Position numbers and translations under genes: made by a program. DNA of 44,978 bases from Candidatus Pacearchaeota archaeon (GTDB lineage: Archaea; Nanobdellota; Nanobdellia; Pacearchaeales; GW2011-AR1): positions 1-44,978 of the forward strand of contig JAGLOA010000005.1 of assembly GCA_023139205.1 (NCBI GenBank), given 5' to 3'. The notes under the pieces are model-generated. The model was not told where the DNA came from. It saw only the letters and a program-made list of their open reading frames with translations, and searched no databases. Shown here piece by piece: positions 8,564 to 17,696 of the stretch (the first letter of the stretch is position 1; the number at the start of each line of letters is the position of its first letter).

Positions 8564-8758
8564 GTGATGATGAAAATACAGAAAAGATTTTTGAGAAAAT
8601 ACAAAGACAAAGATTATTACAAATATATTGTGAATATTCCTCCAATGGTTTTGAAAGAAACTGGATTAAAATATGGGGAAGAATTAGAAATTAAAACAGA
8701 AAAAGGGAAGATTATACTTAAGAAGAAGCTTAAGAAGCTTAAGAAGATTAAAGGGTGA
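8564..8758 (+). CDS. AbrB/SpoVT-like DNA-binding protein
   Basis: YYKYIVNIPPMVLKETGLKYGEELEIKTEKGKIILKKK. Confidence 0.65.
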   Translation: MMMKIQKRFLRKYKDKDYYKYIVNIPPMVLKETGLKYGEELEIKTEKGKIILKKKLKKLKKIKG

Positions 8759-8765
8759 GATGGAA

Positions 8766-9217
8766 TTAATTAAAATCTTCTTTAATTTCTTTTAATTGCT
8801 CCAAAGCAGATTCTAGCTCTTTTGTTAATTCATTTGTAATAATCTTTGGATTGGGAAGTTTGTCTAAATCGTCTAAACTTTCATCTTTCAGCCAAAAAAT
8901 ATCTAAGTTTGTTTTATCTCTCTTTAAAATTTCTTCATAATCAAAACATTTGAATCTTTCTGATTCTTTTCCTAATTCATTTAGTAATTTAATATAATGT
9001 TTTTCTAATTCTACACCTTCTTGATCTAAAAGAGACTGCCAGTTATATTTTTTTGGAATATCGCTTTTTTTATTGTAAGGGGATTTTGTTCTTTCGTGGT
9101 CCATTTTAAGAATAATAAATAAGTTAGCTGTTCAACATAATCTCCGTAAGAAAGACCATCGTCTCTAAGTACATTGCAGTAATTCCAAAGTTTGCTTACT
9201 AATTGTTGTGATGTCAT
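8766..9217 (-). pseudogene. hsdM: decayed type I RM modification subunit (hsdM): frameshifted and internally deleted
   Basis: N-terminus MTSQQLVSKLWNYCNVLRDDGLSYGDYVEQLTYLLFLK in one frame, continuing MDHERTKSPYNKKSDIPKKYNWQSLL in another; fused to C-terminal end FKCFDYEEILKRDKTNLDIFWLKDESLDDLDKLPNP; methyltransferase motifs (e.g. NPPF) absent. Confidence 0.85.
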
Positions 9218-10161
9218 TTTTTGTTTTTTTCAAGTTTATCCTTAAGTTTTTTGTATTCTTTCATATATAATTTTATTGTGGGCATTAAATTTTTATTTAA
9301 TTCATATTCTTTTAGTGTTTTATAATATTCACTGCTATTTTCTAAATCAATATTTATTGGGGGAAGTTTATGTTTTATTAAAATATTGTTTAAGAGAATT
9401 CTTCCAACTCTTCCATTTCCATCTGCAAAAGGATGTATGTTCTCAAATTGGTTGTGGACAACAGCTCCAAGAATAAGTGCAGGATATTTTTTTTTGTTCT
9501 TGTCATGCCAGTTTATTAATTCTTTCAATAAATAATTAATTCTTGTTTGGGGGGCACCTTCATGAACTATCTGCCCAAGATTATTTGCTACAACAACTTC
9601 TTCTCCTTTTTTTCTTAGTTTCCCTGCAAAAGACTTGGAATTTTTAAAAACTATTTTATGTATTTTTTTAATTAATTCAACTGAGAAATGTTCTTTAGTT
9701 TGTCTGATAAATCTTATTGCTTCATCTACTCCGTAAGCTTCTGCAATGTCCTCTTTTGATTTGTCAGGCCATTTATCTTCTTCTAAAATTTCCCTAACTT
9801 CTTTTTGATTTAGTCTGCTTCCCTCTATTGCATTAGTGTTATAGGTGAAAATTTCAGAAAAAAGTTTCCAATCTTCTTCGGATAAATGCGAAATTTTAAG
9901 AGGGATTTCTGATTCTAATTTTTTTATTTCATTTATTTCTTCTTTAGTTAACTCAAATTCAAGGGGGTCTTTTATTATTTTATATTTATGTATCTCTTCA
10001 AGAATTAATTTTTCTGCGATTATTTTTCTTTCTTTTAGTTTTTCTGATTTTAAATCTGTTCCAAGATATTTTCTAAACTTATGAACTTTTGAGCCCTCCC
10101 TATAAGAATGAGCTAAATAATATTTTATTTTTTTTCCTGACTTTCTTTTTTCAAGGTGCAT
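9214..10161 (-). CDS. Fic family protein with inhibitory-motif-like N-terminal region
   Basis: Fic motif HPFADGNGRVGR; TNAIEGS resembles (S/T)xxxE(G/N). Confidence 0.92.
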   Translation of the reverse strand: MHLEKRKSGKKIKYYLAHSYREGSKVHKFRKYLGTDLKSEKLKERKIIAEKLILEEIHKYKIIKDPLEFELTKEEINEIKKLESEIPLKISHLSEEDWKLFSEIFTYNTNAIEGSRLNQKEVREILEEDKWPDKSKEDIAEAYGVDEAIRFIRQTKEHFSVELIKKIHKIVFKNSKSFAGKLRKKGEEVVVANNLGQIVHEGAPQTRINYLLKELINWHDKNKKKYPALILGAVVHNQFENIHPFADGNGRVGRILLNNILIKHKLPPINIDLENSSEYYKTLKEYELNKNLMPTIKLYMKEYKKLKDKLEKNKK

Positions 10162-10257
10162 AATAAGATAATGGGTGTCTACATATTTAAAGCTTTTGGT
10201 TTAGGTGTCTACATTTAGCTTATTTTGTAGTCACCTTTTTTTACAAACTTTTGATTT

Positions 10258-10335
10258 AATTTGAGAATTAGAGTTTTAGACCATGTAATTATTGGGAATG
10301 GGAAATTTTGGAGTTGGACGGAAAAGACTTTAAAA
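10258..10335 (+). pseudogene. radC: radC 3'-end fragment (second copy)
   Basis: Frame reads FNLRIRVLDHVIIGNGKFWSWTEKTLK*, matching radC C-terminus (EIKVLDHVIIGDGKFWSWVEKKD*); differences mostly synonymous; in-frame stop just upstream. Confidence 0.8.
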
Positions 10336-10355
10336 TAGTATTTATTGAGATTTAT

Positions 10356-12710
10356 ATGAATAAAAAGCAATTAACAGAAACAGATATAAGAACAAAATTC
10401 ATTACCCCTAAAATAATTGAAGCGGGATGGGATAAGGATAGTCAGATAAGAGAAGAAAAATATTTCACAGATGGGAGAATAATAATTTCAGGTAAAACTA
10501 TCAAAAGAGGGAAGCCGAAAAAAGCAGATTATATTCTTTATTATAAACCAAATATCCCTTTGGCGATTGTTGAAGCAAAAGACAATAAACATTCTGTTGG
10601 GGCAGGGATTCAACAAGGAGAAGAATATGCAAAGATTCTTGATATTCCGTTTGTTTTTAGTTCAAATGGAGATGGTTTTATTTTTTTAGATAAAGAAAAA
10701 GGTAAGGAAATAGAAATTTCTCTGGATGAATTTCCTTCTCCAAAAGAATTATGGGAAAAGTATAAACAATATAATGATATAACAGAAGACATTGAAGAAA
10801 TAATCACAACAGATTATCATTATGAGCCAGATGGAAAAAAGCCGAGGTATTATCAGAGTATTGCGGTGAACAGGGTTGTTGAAGCAGTTGCAAAAGGTCA
10901 AAAAAGAATTCTTTTGGTTATGGCTACTGGCACAGGAAAAACTTTTACTGCTTTTCAGACATTATGGAGATTAAGAGAAGGCTGGAAGAAAACAGGAAAG
11001 AAAAATCCAAGAATTTTATATTTATCAGACAGAAATATTTTAGTTGATGATCCAAAGAGAAGAGACTTTAAACCACTCTCTAAGGTTTCTGTAAAAGTTA
11101 GCAAAAGAAAAATGGACCCTGCTTATGAAGTCTTTTTTGCAATATATCAGGGCGTTTCAGGAAATGAGGATTTAATGAATATTTACAAAAACCTTTCTAA
11201 AGACTTTTTTGATATTATTGTTGTGGATGAATGTCATAGGGGAAGTGCAAAGGCAAATTCTGCATGGAGAAAAGTTTTAGAATATTTTGAACCTGCAACG
11301 CAGATTGGTATGACTGCTACTCCAAAAGAAACAAGTGATGTTTCAAATATAGATTATTTTGGGAAGCCGGTTTACACTTATTCATTAAAGCAGGGGATTG
11401 AAGACGGCTTTCTTGCTCCTTATATGGTTCTTAAAGTTGCATTAGATAAAGATATTCAGGGATACAGACCTAAGAAAGGTGAAAAGGATAAATATGGAAA
11501 TGAAATTCCAGATGAGATTTATACCAGCAGAGAGTTTGACAGGAACTTGGTAATTGATGAAAGAACTCAGATTGTTGCTAAAAAAATTACAGAATTTCTG
11601 AAGAATACAAACAGGATGGATAAAACAATTGTTTTTTGTGTTGATATTGAGCATGCAGAGAGAATGAAAAGGGTGTTGAAAAATGAGAATTCTGATATGT
11701 ATAAGAAAAATAAAAAATATATTATGAGGATTACTGGGGATGAGAAAATTGGAAAAGCTCATTTAGATGATTTTTTAGATCCTTCGCAAAAATATCCTGT
11801 TATTGTAACAACTTCAAAACTTTTATCCACAGGGGTTGATGCTCAAACATGCAAATTAATTGTTTTAGATGCAAACATTAATTCAATGACTGAATTTAAA
11901 CAAATTATTGGAAGAGGGACAAGAATAAATTTAGATTATGATAAACATTTTTTCACAATTATTGATTTTAGAAATGTTACGAATAAATTTGCTGATAAAG
12001 ATTTTGATGGAGACCCTGTTCAGTTAATCACATTTAAACAAGATGAAGAAATTAAACCAGAGGAAATTGAAGATGAAGGGTTAGAAGAAGGGGAGAAGAT
12101 TATTTATCAAAAACCAGATGTTAATATTTATGAAGAAGAAACAAGACCTAAAAAATATTATGTTAAAGAATCAGAAGTTAAAGTAATTAATGAGTCTTAT
12201 CAATATTTGGATTCTTCAGGCAAGTTGATTACAGAATCAATTAGGGATTATACAAAAAAAGGGATTAAGAAGAAATACAGGACAATGAATGATTTTATTC
12301 AGAACTGGAATATTGCTGACCAGAAAAGAGCATTGATTGATGAGCTTCAGGAATACGGGCTTATTTTAGAGGCATTGAGAGAGCAGGTTCCAAACGGAAA
12401 ATCCTATGATGCTTTTGATTTGATTTTGCATATTGCTTATGGAAAAAAACCTTTAACAAGAAGTGAGAGGGCAAAAAAAGTTAAGAAAGATTCTTATTTT
12501 GAAAAATATGGGGAAAAGGCAAGAGAAGTAATAAATGCGTTGTTAGATAAATACAGCTGTGAGGGAATTGCGAATTTAGAAGATGCTGAAGTTTTAAGAG
12601 TTAAACCCTTGGATGAATTTGGAAGACCTTTAGAGATTATGAAAATGTTTGGGGGGAAGGTGCAATATGCTAAGATGATTAAAGAGTTAGAGGGAGCTTT
12701 ATATAAATAA
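10356..12710 (+). CDS. hsdR: type I restriction enzyme R subunit (EcoEI-like)
   Basis: MNKKQLTETDIRTKFITPKIIEAGW, nuclease-like IVEAKDNKHSVGAGIQQ, Walker A MATGTGKTFTA, DECHRG, GMTATP, QIIGRGTRI. The ORF-track start at 10308 lies in the radC remnant; 10356 is a better start. Confidence 0.95.
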   Translation: MNKKQLTETDIRTKFITPKIIEAGWDKDSQIREEKYFTDGRIIISGKTIKRGKPKKADYILYYKPNIPLAIVEAKDNKHSVGAGIQQGEEYAKILDIPFVFSSNGDGFIFLDKEKGKEIEISLDEFPSPKELWEKYKQYNDITEDIEEIITTDYHYEPDGKKPRYYQSIAVNRVVEAVAKGQKRILLVMATGTGKTFTAFQTLWRLREGWKKTGKKNPRILYLSDRNILVDDPKRRDFKPLSKVSVKVSKRKMDPAYEVFFAIYQGVSGNEDLMNIYKNLSKDFFDIIVVDECHRGSAKANSAWRKVLEYFEPATQIGMTATPKETSDVSNIDYFGKPVYTYSLKQGIEDGFLAPYMVLKVALDKDIQGYRPKKGEKDKYGNEIPDEIYTSREFDRNLVIDERTQIVAKKITEFLKNTNRMDKTIVFCVDIEHAERMKRVLKNENSDMYKKNKKYIMRITGDEKIGKAHLDDFLDPSQKYPVIVTTSKLLSTGVDAQTCKLIVLDANINSMTEFKQIIGRGTRINLDYDKHFFTIIDFRNVTNKFADKDFDGDPVQLITFKQDEEIKPEEIEDEGLEEGEKIIYQKPDVNIYEEETRPKKYYVKESEVKVINESYQYLDSSGKLITESIRDYTKKGIKKKYRTMNDFIQNWNIADQKRALIDELQEYGLILEALREQVPNGKSYDAFDLILHIAYGKKPLTRSERAKKVKKDSYFEKYGEKAREVINALLDKYSCEGIANLEDAEVLRVKPLDEFGRPLEIMKMFGGKVQYAKMIKELEGALYK

Positions 12711-12725
12711 GACAGGGAGTTAATA

Positions 12726-13511
12726 ATGAAAGAATTAAATTTAAAAGATGAGAAAAAAATGCTGATTTTTGATATTAAGGACAACCTTTGTCCTTATTGT
12801 AGTTATCCCTTATCTGAAGATGAGAATCCCTATTTTAGAAACCAATGTTACAGTTGCAATTCGATTGCAAAAGCTATAAGAGATGCACCTCAAAATTCTT
12901 TTATCAAAAAAATGCCAACAAGACCATATTACTTTGATAAAATAGTTTGTCTTGGAGAATATTATAAATTAAAGGAATCCCTCAAAGAATCAAAGGATCC
13001 TGCTCACCTTTTATCATTATGTATAATACATTATAAAGATCACACAGATAATGTGGAATTCTTTTCTAGTTTATTGAAACAAAAAATAGAAAATTTTATG
13101 GAGAAAAATTTGCTGAGAAAAAAAGATATTATATTATGCGGAATTCCTGATTTAATCTCTAAAGAACACCAGAAAACTGATTTATTATGCAAAAAAATAT
13201 CCCAGAAAACAGGAATTGTATATATTCCTTTTGTCAAAAAAGTAAAAGAGATCCCAAAACAGCATAAGAAAGAAAAAATTATTGAAAGGTATGAGAATGT
13301 TCAAGGAGCATATGTAATAGATGAGAAACGAAAATTTGACATAGATAAAAAAATTATTTTTTTAATTGATGATATTATTAGTACAATGGCAAGTGTAAGT
13401 GAATGTTCAAAAAAATTAAAGGGAAGTGGTGCAAAAAAAGTGTATGTTTTTGCTTTAGGAAGAAATATCTTTAGACCAAAACAAGGAGGGGAAAAAAATG
13501 AACATATATGA
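12726..13511 (+). CDS. ComF-like phosphoribosyltransferase with N-terminal zinc ribbon (ShosT-like candidate)
   Basis: CPYC...CYSC zinc-ribbon; PRPP-loop-like KIIFLIDDIISTMASVSECSKKLKGSGAKKVYVFALGR. Confidence 0.75.
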   Translation: MKELNLKDEKKMLIFDIKDNLCPYCSYPLSEDENPYFRNQCYSCNSIAKAIRDAPQNSFIKKMPTRPYYFDKIVCLGEYYKLKESLKESKDPAHLLSLCIIHYKDHTDNVEFFSSLLKQKIENFMEKNLLRKKDIILCGIPDLISKEHQKTDLLCKKISQKTGIVYIPFVKKVKEIPKQHKKEKIIERYENVQGAYVIDEKRKFDIDKKIIFLIDDIISTMASVSECSKKLKGSGAKKVYVFALGRNIFRPKQGGEKNEHI

Positions 13512-14433
13512 TTATGTTTTGGAAAAATTAGCAGAGAATAAGAGATTAACAGATCCTCTTGTGGTTAGGTACGGGGATGCGGAGAAAATTCTCAACCTTT
13601 CCAATGATGAAATTGCTAAGATTCTTTTTTCTACTCAAATACATGAAGAATCTATTAAAAAATTCTTAGAAAATAAAAGCGAGTTTAATTCAAACCCAAA
13701 GGAATTTATTTCAAGGTATAATCTAGAAGTAGAGAGAATAAGAAAAACATTTGGAGTAGAAATAATTTCTTTTTCAGATAAGGAATATCCCCCTCAACTA
13801 AAAAAAATAAAAGAAATCCCTCTTAGCCTTTATGTTAAAGGAAAATTAAATTTTAATTACGAAAAAAGTGTTTCTATTGTGGGGACTAGGAAACTAACAA
13901 TCTATGCAAAGAAGAAAGTCAGAGAGATGACCTCTGAATTAGTGAAAAAAGGATTTTGTATAATTAGTGGTCTAGCAAGGGGAATTGATACTGAGGCACA
14001 TACATCCACGATTCTCGCAGGAGGGAAAACCATCGCAGTTTTACCCTATATAAATGAAATTTATCCTCCTGAAAATGAACCTTTATCTAAAGAAATCATA
14101 GATTCAGGGGGGGCAATTGTTTCTGAGAATTGTTTTTTTTCAAGACAATACAACCGTTCATTATTCCCTCAGAGAAACCGAATGATTAGTGGGCTTTCTA
14201 AAGGGGTTTTTATCGTTGAGGGTTCAAGGATAAGTGGATCTTTGTCCCAATATAACCATGCTAAAAGGCAAGGAAAGATAATTTTTTCATTAAAACCAAT
14301 TTATAAACATGAAGGAGATTACCTCCCAAGATTAATTATGGGACAACAAGGGAATTGGGTTACCTCCAGCGAAGATATTATCAGATTGTTAGGGGAGAAA
14401 AGAAGGAACCAGAAAAGTCTTTATTATCTATAA
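13498..14433 (+). CDS. DprA/Smf-family Rossmann protein (ShosA-like candidate)
   Basis: SIVGTRKLT, IISGLARGIDTEAHTSTILAGGKTIAVLP, YPPENEPL, SLFPQRNRMISGLSKGVFIVEGSRISGSL; overlaps the PRTase gene by 14 nt. Confidence 0.88.
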   Translation: MNIYDYVLEKLAENKRLTDPLVVRYGDAEKILNLSNDEIAKILFSTQIHEESIKKFLENKSEFNSNPKEFISRYNLEVERIRKTFGVEIISFSDKEYPPQLKKIKEIPLSLYVKGKLNFNYEKSVSIVGTRKLTIYAKKKVREMTSELVKKGFCIISGLARGIDTEAHTSTILAGGKTIAVLPYINEIYPPENEPLSKEIIDSGGAIVSENCFFSRQYNRSLFPQRNRMISGLSKGVFIVEGSRISGSLSQYNHAKRQGKIIFSLKPIYKHEGDYLPRLIMGQQGNWVTSSEDIIRLLGEKRRNQKSLYYL

Positions 14434-14470
14434 TTTAAACACCTCCCAAAAAACAACCTCCATCAACAAC

Positions 14471-15070
14471 TCAAAACTTTTTAATCTCTTTTGCTAATAT
14501 TCTCTTTTCAAAAAGAATCATCTTAATAAGTTCATTTAAATATTTAAAAGGCGGATCCCTATAGAATTCAAACTCATTATTATATTCTTTTAAAGATACT
14601 TCTGGGAATGTGGTATATGTAATTAAAGAAGCATTCATCTTATTTTGTATCTGAAATATTGAATGAATATATTTTGGAGATATAAATTTAAATGAAAGGA
14701 ATATTTGTTTTAACCTCTCCAAAGAAAAAATTCTTTCTTTAATATCTGAAACAAAATTTTTCATTTTATGTTCCTTTGGATACTTAATAGTATTCTCAAA
14801 TGAATTATATTTTTTTAAAATATCTTCTTCAATAAATCTAATAAATTTATCATTTTTGTCAATTTTATTAATAAGATTTGTTTTTACTTCTAAAAATAAT
14901 CTGCAAGAGGTGGTTATCCTATTCAAATCTCCATCATACTCAATTAATAAAATTCTTTTTACTTTTTTCCATCGATGATTTTCTATTAAATATAAAATAA
15001 AAGTAACAATTAAAGCAGAAATTATTCCACTAATTATCCCAAAAGCTACTAAATTTATTATGCCATTCAT
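14471..15070 (-). CDS. N-terminally membrane-anchored protein of unknown function
   Basis: One strong N-terminal TM segment (VAFGIISGIISALIVTFILYLI) followed by charged soluble region; 3 nt after hsdS stop. Confidence 0.7.
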   Translation of the reverse strand: MNGIINLVAFGIISGIISALIVTFILYLIENHRWKKVKRILLIEYDGDLNRITTSCRLFLEVKTNLINKIDKNDKFIRFIEEDILKKYNSFENTIKYPKEHKMKNFVSDIKERIFSLERLKQIFLSFKFISPKYIHSIFQIQNKMNASLITYTTFPEVSLKEYNNEFEFYRDPPFKYLNELIKMILFEKRILAKEIKKF

Positions 15071-15073
15071 TTT

Positions 15074-16405
15074 TCAAAACTCTCCCCCCAAAACCGCTCC
15101 CATCAACCTTTCACTATCTTTTTTATTCCCCTTAATCCTCAACTCCAACCCATCACACAAACTAATCAACCTATTAACTTTTTCAACAATCCGATGCTGT
15201 TCAGCAAGAGGCGGGAGTGGAAATTCTAAATTTGTTAAATCAGACATTTTCAGATTGGGTTGTAATCCTGTTTTTCCGAACCTTGATTTGAATTTATTTA
15301 ATACTTGATTTGTTTTAAGAAATAAATAAAGATAGCCAAAATTTATTTTTTCAGTTTTTTTAATTGTAGCAACTCGCTGATTTAATAGAGATTGATTATA
15401 ACTCTCTGGGCAAATACAAACCTTCAATCCACTTAAAATATAAGGACGGGTAAGAGAAATAAGTATGTCTCCGTTATTTATCTGAAAATTTGAATATTTT
15501 TCTAAAAAATTCTTTGGCAAATAATCTTCTGTTTCAATAAATTCTCCAACCCCCACATTAGTTATTTTTATAGATTTAATTCCTGACTTTTTATTAAAGT
15601 CTTTACTATCAAAACTATTTCCTGCAAATATTCTACAAACATCCCCCAACCTCACCCACTCCCATCCCCTCGGCAATTTAGAAGGAATTTCATCTTCTTC
15701 AATTTTAGGCAACTCTTTTCCCTTTCTAATCTTCCCATCCTTAATCAACCTCTCCTTTTCTTTCTTAATCTTCTTCAACAATTCAGACACAGGCTCGTCC
15801 TTTGGATTTTGTTCAACAAGTTTTCCTTGAACTGCTTCTTGAAGAATTGCTTGGCGAAGTTTTGATAATAAATCTTGATCATAAGAAACATTTTTTTCTA
15901 GTTGTTTTATTTCATTTTCCATTGATTGAATTTTTTTAAGAACTTTCTCTTGGTCTTTTTCAGAAGGATAAGGAATTTCAATCTCCAATAACTTGTTTTC
16001 ATGTAATGCTTTTTGGGCAGTTCCTATTGGAACAAGTTTATTTACTTCTTTTTTGAAAATAGGAGATTTAATAAAATTAAGAAGATAATCTGGATTTATG
16101 TTTACTATTTCAAACATAGGCATATTCTCAGTAACAACACAACCATTAACTTCTGCAGGACAAATTCCAATTCCACCCTTCATAACTCCCTGTCGAATAA
16201 AAATTAAAGTATTTGGATGATTTTCTAAATCAATTAAAAATTGTCTTTTTCTTCCGATATTAATCCCATGTTTTTCTCCACGAAAAGAAACTTTGCCAGT
16301 TTGAGAAATTTTAACTTGCCGATAAGTTTTATCATTTTGAATCATATGTTTATTTTTATAATTCTTCAATAATTGTTTTAGTTTAACTTTTTTCATTTTT
16401 AACAA
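15074..16405 (-). CDS. hsdS: type I restriction-modification specificity subunit
   Basis: Two target-recognition regions with central coil SKLRQAILQEAVQGKLVEQNPKDEPVSELLKKIKKEKERL, LPRGWEWVRLGDVC and PLPPLAEQHRIVEKVNRLISLCDGLE; start may be 16396. Confidence 0.95.
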   Translation of the reverse strand: MLKMKKVKLKQLLKNYKNKHMIQNDKTYRQVKISQTGKVSFRGEKHGINIGRKRQFLIDLENHPNTLIFIRQGVMKGGIGICPAEVNGCVVTENMPMFEIVNINPDYLLNFIKSPIFKKEVNKLVPIGTAQKALHENKLLEIEIPYPSEKDQEKVLKKIQSMENEIKQLEKNVSYDQDLLSKLRQAILQEAVQGKLVEQNPKDEPVSELLKKIKKEKERLIKDGKIRKGKELPKIEEDEIPSKLPRGWEWVRLGDVCRIFAGNSFDSKDFNKKSGIKSIKITNVGVGEFIETEDYLPKNFLEKYSNFQINNGDILISLTRPYILSGLKVCICPESYNQSLLNQRVATIKKTEKINFGYLYLFLKTNQVLNKFKSRFGKTGLQPNLKMSDLTNLEFPLPPLAEQHRIVEKVNRLISLCDGLELRIKGNKKDSERLMGAVLGGEF

Positions 16406-17696
16406 ATCCTCCGTTAATTTTTCTTCTTTCTAAACTTTCAATAAAATTATTATGTTGTTCGTACATTCTTTCTATATAATCTTTCCTCGATTGAATCGGT
16501 TCAATTTTCTTCAATTCAGAACTAAATTCTTCTAAGAAAGGTTGAATTTGTTTTTTATTAATAGAATCTAAATCTTTATTTTCTTTTTTAAATAAACATT
16601 CATATAACAAATAAATCTGAATCTGGACTATGCTCACTTTGTTAATATCCAGACCAATATTTGTTTTTACTATTTCTTGTAAAATCCCTCTTGATTGCAT
16701 TACTGAAGACTCAATTACATATTCTTCATTGTTTTTTATTAAATTATCTATTTCTTTTTCTCCTAAATTTAATATGTTATCAATACAATCAAGAGAAGAA
16801 TTCTTTCCTTCTTTGGCAAATTCAATTCCGGAAACAGTAATGTAATTGTTAATTAATCCCTTAAATCTAGGGAGATTAATCTTTTTTCTAAATTCTACAA
16901 GTAATTTTAATATAGCTCTTGCTTCCATTTCATTAGAACTAATAAGTAAATGATGGATTTCTATAAATTTTTGGATTTTGTTTTTGTCTGAAAATTCATT
17001 TCCTTCATTTACTTTTTTAATTTCTTCTAAGATATCTTTACTTATTGAAACAGGATCAATATATTTGCCAACTAAATAAAATTGAGAAACAATTAAAATT
17101 AATCCAAGAAGGACTAAAAAAAGAGCAACTTCTTCCATAAAGAGATTTGAATAAAAATAAGAAGTCAGACAAAAGAGAATTGAGAAAATAAAGAAGACCA
17201 TAGAAGCAGAAATAGCCTTGTCTTTAATGTATCTTTTAACAATTAATGAAGAAAATTTCTTGGATGAAACTTGTATTGCTATTAATGAAATAGAAAATAT
17301 TAATACAAATAAACTTCCAAATAGAGTAATTAAGGTATTAAAATATTGCGTTCTTATTTGTGAACCTAAGCTAATAAAATTAAATAAACTTGGATATATT
17401 GCCATTAAAATTAAAATTATTATTCCAAGAATAAACGCTATAAAAGGGTATTTTATGAAAAATTTCCTAAAGTTCAAATTTTTGAAAAAATGAATAAATT
17501 TTTTATCCAGATCATATTTTCTCCCCAACCAAATAAAAAAAGTATAAATTAAAATTAATAGAATAGAAATTGTAAAAATATAAATTCCTGCCTTTATTCC
17601 ATTTTGAATTTTTAATCCATAGTATAAAACCAATCCTGCGATTATCCCAACAATCAAGTTATCCCAATATTTCTTAAATAGTTCTGAAAATTTCAT
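16383..17696 (-). CDS. multi-pass membrane protein, DUF2254-like
   Basis: N-terminal TM segments; LITLFGSLFVLIFSISLIAIQVSSKKFSSLIVKRYIKDKAISASMVFFIFSILFCL resembles DUF2254; soluble helical C-terminus. Confidence 0.55.
   Translation of the reverse strand: MKFSELFKKYWDNLIVGIIAGLVLYYGLKIQNGIKAGIYIFTISILLILIYTFFIWLGRKYDLDKKFIHFFKNLNFRKFFIKYPFIAFILGIIILILMAIYPSLFNFISLGSQIRTQYFNTLITLFGSLFVLIFSISLIAIQVSSKKFSSLIVKRYIKDKAISASMVFFIFSILFCLTSYFYSNLFMEEVALFLVLLGLILIVSQFYLVGKYIDPVSISKDILEEIKKVNEGNEFSDKNKIQKFIEIHHLLISSNEMEARAILKLLVEFRKKINLPRFKGLINNYITVSGIEFAKEGKNSSLDCIDNILNLGEKEIDNLIKNNEEYVIESSVMQSRGILQEIVKTNIGLDINKVSIVQIQIYLLYECLFKKENKDLDSINKKQIQPFLEEFSSELKKIEPIQSRKDYIERMYEQHNNFIESLERRKINGGFVKNEKS

Noticed and set aside
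9080-9120. Programmed ribosomal frameshift in the hsdM remnant
   Set aside because: The downstream frame also lacks the catalytic core, so decay is the simpler explanation
10308-10355. Track start of the hsdR ORF
   Set aside because: TTG start lies in the radC remnant; the conserved N-terminus MNKKQLTETDIRTKF begins at 10356
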